Shown piece by piece: positions 61,601-64,000 of a stretch of 64,000 bases of DNA. The stretch lies in contig JBAKBP010001420.1 of assembly GCA_037953745.1 (NCBI GenBank), positions 1 through 64,000 of the forward strand. Direction: 5' to 3'. Under the pieces are notes generated by a model. That model saw only the letters and a list, made by a program, of their open reading frames with translations, ran no database searches and was not told the origin of the DNA. The first letter of the stretch is position 1, and the number at the start of each line of letters is the position of its first letter. The DNA comes from Lithodes maja (Eukaryota > Arthropoda > Malacostraca > Decapoda > Lithodidae). The translations under genes were made by a program, and so were the position numbers.

Positions 61601-64000
61601 CTGGCAGCCAGTGCAGTTCTATGTGAAGAGATGTAGTAGGAGTTCTATATATAGCATTCACTAAGTCACTAATGATAGTGCTATCGGGTAGGTACCTGTA
61701 AGCATAGCATGCCTCAAGTGACCCCTATCAATAACTACCCTACAAATAACCTATATTTATCGTACAAATAAACTAAGGAAATCGCAAAAGCAAGCAATTG
61801 ATACTATCGACAATGAATACATATATTATAAAGACAAATAATTGCAAAATATGAACAAAGCTGGGTGAAAAGATGCAAGTCCATGAATGTGGAGGGAGCT
61901 GCACCAAGGGGCGGACCAAGAAAGACTTGGGATCGGACTTTGCGGTCTGATCTTGAATCAAAGAACCTAACAAGTGAGGCAGCTCAGGGAACAGGGTTGC
62001 CTGGAATGCCGCCATTAGGACGTGAGACCGGAACCGCGCTTCGTGTAGAGCACTCGGTCTTTAAATTTGTGTTTGTATGTATGCATGTAAATGAGACTGG
62101 GTGTAAATTCCTTGTTTTTCAGCCTGCTACCCTATATAGGCTAATTTTAAAAAAATTGCGGTATAACCTGGCCGGGCCTCGAACCCGGGTCACTAGCGCA
62201 GTAGTTCAGCACCAAACCAACCTATATATTTTTGTGAATCAACTCTTTCATCTCCTCTTCAGCACCTGTTTCCTGATGGGCCCGGTGAACCAGTGCAAGA
62301 AGATGTTTGCCAAGACTCGGGTCATCGCCACCGTCATCATGTTCCTCGCTCTCATTATGACGCTCGTTTCAGCATTTGTGGTCAGTGGCGGCTTTGTTTG
62401 TTTTTTATTTATTCCTTTATTTCTATTTCTATATTATATATGATTTATTTATTCTTTTGTTTTGTTATTTATTTATTATATTTGTGTATGGCCACCCTTT
62501 AGTCGTGAGCCATTGCATAGTCAGTAGAACGTCGGCTGCTGATCAAAGGATCGGCGGATCGAGTCCGCACTGTCAAAATGTTATTAGTAGATATCAAGCC
62601 TGGGCAACTTGACCTAGCGATTCATGACAGTAGTCTAGAATTTAGTAGTAGTGCCATATGAGCTCTATGGAGTCCAGCCGGGCCAGATGGGTTAATCACC
62701 TTGTACGATGCAGTAGGATACGTGTGGCAAAGTTTTTTCCCCCAGTATATATGGAGAACCCCCTTACCCCCAGGGGACCTAATTAAATTTGTTATTATTT
62801 TAGTAAGCGTTCTTTTATTTTATTTTAGTAAGCGTTATTTTCACATATCGATTTTAATCAGTTATTTTACCTTTATCTTTTATCGTCCCAGTTTTGGTTT
62901 GTTTAGTTTGCAAGTTTTGCATTTTAATTAATATCTATCTATCTATCTATCTATTGCCTGATGTCGCAATCCCCGAAGGGGTGGCCACGAACGAACCGCC
63001 TCCATGCACCTCTGTCCCCAGTCAGTCGATGCCCCTCCTCCCAACCAGCACTGCCTTCATTCATATACTGTACTTCCTCACTCCATCCTTCCACCTCTCC
63101 TTCGGTGCACCTCTCCCTCTCTGTCCTTCCACCTCGCTCTCGTACACCCTCTTAGTCAATCTCTCGCTTTCCATACGTTCCATATGGCCGAACCATCTCA
63201 AGTTGTTCCTTTTCACACTTTCCAGCACATCTACCTCCACACCACACCTCCTTCTTACTTCCTCATTCGTCTGTCTATCCCTCCATGTAACTCCGCACGC
63301 ACTTCTCAAGTAACTCATTTCCACCGCTCTCACTCTTGGTCTACGTCTCTTCCCGAACGTCCATGCTTTGCTTCCGTAAGTTAGTGTCGGGATTGCCACA
63401 CTGTCATGCAAGGACTTCTTCACTTCCATACTGACCACCGTATTTCTTGTTACTGCTTTCAACATTCCTACAACCCTCTTCCCCTGTTGCACCCTCTCCC
63501 GCACCTCCTCATTCACAGTCCCATCTTTACTCAACACACTGCCCAGATACTTAAAAGAGCTGACGATCTCCATAGCCTGACTGTTCAACTTCACCTCACA
63601 CTCTGTGTGATTTCACCCCTTTCGAATACCATAACCTTGCTCTTCCCCACATTTACCTTCAAATTCCGTATTTTGCACACTGTTCCAAAGTAATTTACCA
63701 AACCCTGCACACCCCCAAACCCCCATTCATTATCACTCATCAGAACTGTATCATCCGCAAACAGCAGTATAGGCAGCTTCCACTCATTTCCCTCCCTTTT
63801 CAGCGATACACCAACATCCACTGCTCTTGATAGTATTTCTTTCATGACTCCATCCATTAATTAATAGTGAATGTATTATAATGGTGTACAATGTTTCCTT
63901 CAGATCGACAACAAGGCCCTGACCCTGCTGATGGTGGTGATACAGTTCCTGGCCATGACCTGGTACTCTCTGTCCTACATCCCCTACGCCCGCGACGCTG
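46612..64000 (+). CDS. SFT2D1: SFT2 domain-containing protein (SFT2D1-like), split gene, 3' end outside window
   Basis: SFT2-family proteins are small four-helix membrane proteins of Golgi/endosome vesicles; yeast Sft2 acts in retrograde endosome-to-Golgi fusion. Five exons are supported: 46612-46692, 50929-50952, 52346-52518, 62263-62380 and 63904-beyond 64000. Together they give 164 residues with consistent phases (0, 0, 2, 0). Exon 3 holds helices 1 and 2 (FAICFGLGCLFSILGS, FAVFYTIGNILAIS). Exon 4 holds STCFLMGPVNQCKKMF and helix 3. Exon 5 holds helix 4 and the hallmark TWYSLSYIPYARDA. The STCFLMGPV and YIPYARDA blocks favour SFT2D1 over SFT2D2. The family is about 160 residues long, so only the last few residues are missing. 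Introns are crowded with transposons. Confidence 0.92.
46726..48313. mobile_element. TTAA-flanked MITE (piggyBac-like), interrupted by a retroelement
   Basis: Starts CCCTTTGGGGATCATGAC and ends with GTCATGATCCTCAAGGGG, with TTAA on both sides (46722-46725 and 48314-48317). Terminal inverted similarity continues for about 40 bp (CATTTTAGCGGTTTCTT vs CATTTTAGCAGTTTCTT). TTAA with CCC...GGG ends is the piggyBac pattern. No transposase. It lies 33 bases after exon 1. Confidence 0.65.
47677..48205 (+). mobile_element. 529-bp non-autonomous retroelement sharing LINE B's 3' tail
   Basis: Flanked by the 14-bp duplication AAGACTATCAATTA (47663-47676 and 48206-48219). The last 45 bases (GGGGCTGTTCGGCCAGGCAG ... 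(AAC)n) match the 3' end of LINE B at 19020-18974 almost exactly, including the CAA repeats. The rest does not resemble LINE B coding sequence. It is either a SINE that borrowed the LINE B tail or a 5'-truncated relative. Confidence 0.75.
49138..49321. repeat. Short inverted repeat pair
   Basis: CAACTGACAGTAAATTG at 49138-49154 and its complement at 49305-49321, 150 bp apart. Possibly a small MITE. Confidence 0.45.
49459..49669. mobile_element. Foldback MITE with arms of about 85 bp, TA-flanked
   Basis: The ends are AGTCCGTTCA and its complement TGAACGGACT. The arms (49459-49544 and 49585-49669) remain complementary with scattered mismatches through the GGTTGGGCAGAAAT block. Flanking TA dinucleotides suggest a Tc1/mariner-type origin. 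Confidence 0.6.
49905..50080 (+). mobile_element. tRNA-derived SINE with RTE-like 3' tail and poly-A
   Basis: The head GTAGCGTAGTCAGTAGAG and B-box GGATCGAACC resemble a tRNA shortened in its anticodon arm. The body (GTCAAGCCAGGGCAACTTGA) is shared with the copy at 62505. The 3' end GGCCACCCCTTCTCGGG...CGTCTGGCAAAA resembles the RTE 3' end (GGCCACCCCTTCGGGGATCA), then about 18 A. Confidence 0.7.
50617..50765 (+). repeat. (ATCT)n plus unnamed dispersed module, copy 1
   Basis: A GATA-type microsatellite (50614-50641) is followed by about 120 bp (GTTTCCACATAACGATTTTGA ... AGTTTTGGTTTGTTTATTTT) that recurs at 54479-54595 (minus) and 62795-62930 (plus). Family unknown. Confidence 0.55.
50929..50952 (+). 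CDS. SFT2D1: SFT2D1-like exon 2: proposed 24-nt microexon
   Basis: Encodes TEDSPLLR. It is preceded by a strong pyrimidine tract and acceptor (CTCTTTCTCTCCCTAG) and followed by a consensus donor (GTAAGT). At 24 nt it keeps frame whether included or skipped. EDSPLL fits the acidic dileucine sorting consensus [DE]xxxL[LI], plausible for a Golgi/endosome protein. Vertebrate SFT2D1, as I recall it, has no such insert, so transcript evidence decides. Confidence 0.6.
50965..51490 (+). repeat. Local intron duplication beside the microexon
   Basis: 50965-51070 and 51377-51485 align along their length (for example GATTCCTTCC..AATGCCTTGC and GTTTTCAGTG..AACAGTATAC). The downstream copy is not preceded by an equivalent of the microexon. 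Confidence 0.7.
52346..52518 (+). CDS. SFT2D1: SFT2D1-like exon 3
   Basis: Acceptor TCGTTTGCAG precedes VIDTSSLSWNTRVKWFAICF; donor GTGAGT at 52519, phase 2. Encodes the conserved (D/E)xSSLSxxTR lead and the first two membrane helices with the FAVFYTxGN turn. Confidence 0.95.
52820..53588. mobile_element. pogo/Tigger-like MITE with 23-bp perfect TIRs
   Basis: Begins CAGTCAGCCCCCCCAATACG and ends in the exact complement, with TA on both sides (52818-52819 and 53589-53590). Subterminal copies of GCGTATTG occur at both ends. No transposase frame is seen. Confidence 0.85.
53591..54294. other. Intronic sequence, nothing recognised
   Basis: About 700 bases without coding signal or clear repeat. 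Confidence 0.4.
54295..54480 (+). pseudogene. LINE ORF2 C-terminal fragment
   Basis: Encodes MERNEIRIVRWMCGAKLQDR and SSEELRRRLGIKSISDA, the common C-terminus of RTE-type reverse transcriptases (WMCG...SSEELR). There is no RT core. The unnamed module (copy 2, minus, 54479-54595) lies directly downstream. Confidence 0.65.
54674..57628 (-). CDS. LINE D ORF2: endonuclease + reverse transcriptase
   Basis: Open for 984 codons in the -1 frame relative to ORF1, overlapping its end by 58 nt, with no obvious ATG at the start. Endonuclease motifs: LYSNVDGLISKKLELTDLLN, VCLTETKLRED, VAYVPPKTKTWG, MCGDFNCKEVNW near 57070 and LGKSDHAVLD near 56850. RT motifs: NKAAGPDGVSGWIIKENAKE, NYRPVSLLSILIKILEGL, YLDFKKASDKVPHKRL, TSGVPQGSVLAPIMFLIFV near 55580 and the catalytic FADD near 55475. 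The C-terminus is CR1-type (RPRMEYASVVWSPHMKKHIH). The palm motif has KKASDKV where KKAFDKV is usual. No stop or frameshift is visible. Potentially active. Confidence 0.9.
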   Translation of the reverse strand, partial: VFLRSKKGEDYETFGKKKLKIKEGREQSAADKALGAGNGGLESIRILYSNVDGLISKKLELTDLLNTKKPEIVCLTETKLREDLDINLLGWSEYRIWRRDRKFRHGGGVCILTRKDLIVSEIKLETSTAEVLAIEIGGNEKIVVIVAYVPPKTKTWGKEEHSLMRKETISVLGNILASKDEIVMCGDFNCKEVNWEDLEAGAGEESWGYEFLSMAMENSIYQHVKESTRVRGSDQPARLDLLFTRREEEVQSIQYLCPLGKSDHAVLDIDLLLKYNLPKGREKHKENHWMYSRTDFEGLQDFFKSQNWDQVLSESEVDKKLQAFMEIYDTGIKTFVPKYVNKRKKSNRKVWFNRECRQAQEAKNKAWKKMRNWDSEDNRQKYKEERNKYTEMRRSEANHEKGIVENYEKNPKMFFKFVNGKRKIKATIVKIKSGNRIIEEDTEIAEELNRNFASVFTKEGEFIAPESNEIGTEEMPEVTFNRPELIDKMSKVDPNKAAGPDGVSGWIIKENAKELSIPLYDIMTKSLDTGIVPTEWKRANIIPIFKGGSRDKPLNYRPVSLLSILIKILEGLIRDKWVNYLESKRLITDRQFGFRGGRSCVSNLLSFYSRVIDTVDKREGWVDCAYLDFKKASDKVPHKRLLWKLKHEGKVGDKLLKWMESYLSGRQMRTTVRGKSSNWTQITSGVPQGSVLAPIMFLIFVNDLPEGLTSYMSMFADDAKLLKTIRTQEDCLEFQADLQKIHEWSIKWNMEFNAGKCKTLEMGKSKYRPRKDYKLGNEVIPKAEKEKDLGIEFKDNMSPESHVNKIVRESLALLANIRMSFNYLNENTMKQIITAIIRPRMEYASVVWSPHMKKHIHKIERVQRAATRMIPGLENLEYQERLERLNLPTLEQRRKRGQQIQIYKCVRGIDKIDQENFIERDGGERTRGHSYKLKVLNSKSDLKSKRFPANSISGWNKLPAEVVSAPSVHSFKARYDKHILGGGN
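57571..58503 (-). CDS. LINE D ORF1: coiled-coil RNA-binding-type protein
   Basis: The ATG at 58503 (MVNEGDEGAEGG) opens 310 codons. An acidic N-terminus is followed by a heptad-rich coiled coil (KFCFMLLNKIKKLEDRVTGL, NGELKNRLELVEREKAVK) at residues about 40-85. A C-terminal domain follows with LIISGVEEKEE, DMFRLGKYTKEYNRLVKIEF and IYIRRDLPEEERKKEAELRK, the pattern of the L1-ORF1/transposase-22-like RNA-binding domain. Such ORF1 proteins coat element RNA as trimers. Its last 58 nt overlap ORF2. Confidence 0.85.
   Translation of the reverse strand: MVNEGDEGAEGGRGDKGGSDESEGEPDFPGFMTTWTAEDTGKFCFMLLNKIKKLEDRVTGLEIVKKEIVTENGELKNRLELVEREKAVKMTRLDTSISEGKNAWGMTRDQVVKDLDSVRKAHSDEFRKILDEQKQQDVRVKDQVKSMVKQGIHENSQAIQEESRRANCLIISGVEEKEELDWTKRKEQDEGRINNILESIKDEEDTWKEEISDMFRLGKYTKEYNRLVKIEFKSRRTCDEIMAVAARLKGLEGKDKIYIRRDLPEEERKKEAELRKTAKEENSKRTEQEKNKFFYGVRKGKIMKLSVKRN
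58561..59066. other. Intronic flank, (TG)n microsatellite
   Basis: May include the LINE D 5' UTR. A TGTG repeat lies at 58855-58871. No gene seen. Confidence 0.4.
59076..61000 (+). pseudogene. RTE copy C reverse transcriptase, decayed
   Basis: Open from the left truncation to a TGA at 60264-60266 (NE then stop, where copy B reads NEW). It carries the RT motifs seen in copy B, but FVDD near 60230 replaces FADD and a small deletion lies near 59715. Further breaks occur between 60266 and 60439 (a TAG near 60408 and a short deletion). The C-terminal segment reads to about 61011. Inactive. Confidence 0.85.
59076..61010 (+). mobile_element. RTE LINE copy C, 5'-truncated
   Basis: Flanked by the 9-bp duplication GACAAGACA (59067-59075 and 61011-61019); ends in (TAGA)n. 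Begins at the EEVRIAVEEK codons of the ORF, so the endonuclease is missing. Confidence 0.9.
61082..61664 (-). pseudogene. LINE 3' fragment with (TTA)n tail
   Basis: ORF 61661-61254 encodes LHWLPVRARIEFKLCLVTFK, FGEPRYLAELL and YMAPRLYNRLP, the standard C-terminal domain of CR1/Rex-type RTs. An (ATA)n run at 61082-61105 would be its tail. The RT core is absent (5' truncation). Confidence 0.75.
61665..61861. other. Short intronic spacer
   Basis: Nothing recognised. Confidence 0.3.
61862..62040 (+). pseudogene. LINE C-terminal fragment
   Basis: Encodes VEGAAPRGGPRKTWDRTLRS and DLESKNLTSEAAQ, the C-terminal end found in several LINE RT families (G-RP-K-TW). No other domain. Confidence 0.55.
62110..62225 (-). 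mobile_element. tRNA-derived SINE-like sequence near the exon 4 acceptor
   Basis: On the minus strand there is a B-box GGTTCGAGGCC inside a paired CCGGG/CCCGG arm (about 62172-62190), preceded by TTGGTTTGGTGCTGAACTAC as a degenerate A-box half. It ends about 40 bases before exon 4. The tRNA fold is incomplete. Confidence 0.5.
62263..62380 (+). CDS. SFT2D1: SFT2D1-like exon 4
   Basis: Acceptor CATCTCCTCTTCAG; its first base completes the Ser codon begun in exon 3. Encodes TCFLMGPVNQCKKMFAKTR and the third helix to SAFV. Donor GTCAGT at 62381, phase 0. Confidence 0.93.
62505..62660 (+). mobile_element. tRNA-derived SINE, second copy
   Basis: Head GCATAGTCAGTAGAACG (A-box-like), anticodon-arm region CTGATCAAAGG, and B-box GGATCGAGTCC at about 62553. 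The body CAAGCCTGGGCAACTTGACC is shared with the copy at 49905. This copy lacks the RTE-like tail. Confidence 0.65.
62795..62930 (+). repeat. Unnamed dispersed module, copy 3
   Basis: Matches 50642-50765 and the complement of 54479-54595 (TTAGTAAGCGTTATTTTCAC ... CCCAGTTTTGGTTTGTTTAG). TTAGTAAGCGTT occurs twice in this copy. Confidence 0.55.
62934..63856 (-). mobile_element. RTE LINE copy D, 5'-truncated, adjacent to exon 5
   Basis: Flanked by the 10-bp duplication TTAATTAATA (62924-62933 and 63857-63866). The 3' (GATA)n end is at the left. Encodes the RT from MDGVMKEILSRAVDVGVSLK to the C-terminus in frames 63857-63591 and 63594-63061, with a break near 63600 and FADD retained near 63750. 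A 9-bp insertion and other changes distinguish it from copy B. Confidence 0.9.
63904..64000 (+). CDS. SFT2D1: SFT2D1-like exon 5 (continues past window)
   Basis: Acceptor ACAATGTTTCCTTCAG, phase 0. Encodes IDNKALTLLMVVIQ, the fourth helix and TWYSLSYIPYARDA, the most conserved block of the family. The stop codon is not in the window. Confidence 0.93.
   Translation, partial: MDNKALTLLMVVIQFLAMTWYSLSYIPYARDA

Noticed and set aside
62505..62580. Intact tRNA gene
   Set aside because: A- and B-boxes are present, but acceptor and anticodon stems do not pair well and the same unit recurs at 49905 with a non-tRNA body; it is a SINE.
46612..64000. SFT2D1-like sequence as a processed retrocopy
   Set aside because: It is split by introns with consensus splice sites and consistent phases, and no stops occur in the exons.

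Overview
This is a eukaryotic, intron-bearing genomic window that is almost entirely transposable elements wrapped around one host gene. The host gene is a split SFT2-domain gene (closest by eye to vertebrate SFT2D1). Its first exon is at 46612 and its fifth identifiable exon runs off the right edge. The mix of RTE, CR1-like and Jockey/I-like LINEs, a DIRS element, a Ty3/gypsy element, tRNA-derived SINEs and many foldback/MITE elements, plus a short TTAGG run, suggests an arthropod, most likely a decapod crustacean. That assignment is inference from element style, not proof.

Left third (1-18.6 kb). A decayed Ty3/gypsy element (+ strand; gag, protease, RT, RNase H, integrase) is followed by a 10.9-kb minus-strand LTR element. 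That element has two nearly identical 3.68-kb LTRs, and its only recognisable protein is a gag-like one with a proline-rich, minisatellite-built tail. It looks like a young, non-autonomous large retrotransposon derivative. It abuts a truncated CR1-like LINE.

Middle (18.8-31.7 kb). An RTE copy is split by a Jockey/I-like LINE, both with clean target-site duplications. Then comes an 8.2-kb GC-rich DIRS-type tyrosine-recombinase retrotransposon on the minus strand. It has 302-bp inverted terminal repeats and an internal complementary region that reads as its own circle junction. Its RT is damaged, while the recombinase still shows R, H-x-x-R and Y.

Nested region (32-46 kb). A CR1-like copy is interrupted by another LINE. 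Next is a long inverted-repeat element containing a hAT remnant and a second insertion; that insertion contains a CR1-like LINE, which in turn contains an almost intact RTE. A LINE fragment with a 32-bp flanking duplication and a hairpin follow.

Host gene region (46.6-64 kb). SFT2D1-like exons lie at 46612-46692, 50929-50952 (a proposed 24-nt microexon), 52346-52518, 62263-62380 and 63904->64000. Introns hold MITEs, SINEs, a complete ORF1+ORF2 CR1-like LINE (minus), two 5'-truncated RTE copies and LINE fragments. One RTE insertion ends 37 nt before the last exon. At least one SINE carries a tail resembling the RTE 3' end, so the elements appear to form a partnership in which RTE machinery mobilises SINEs.
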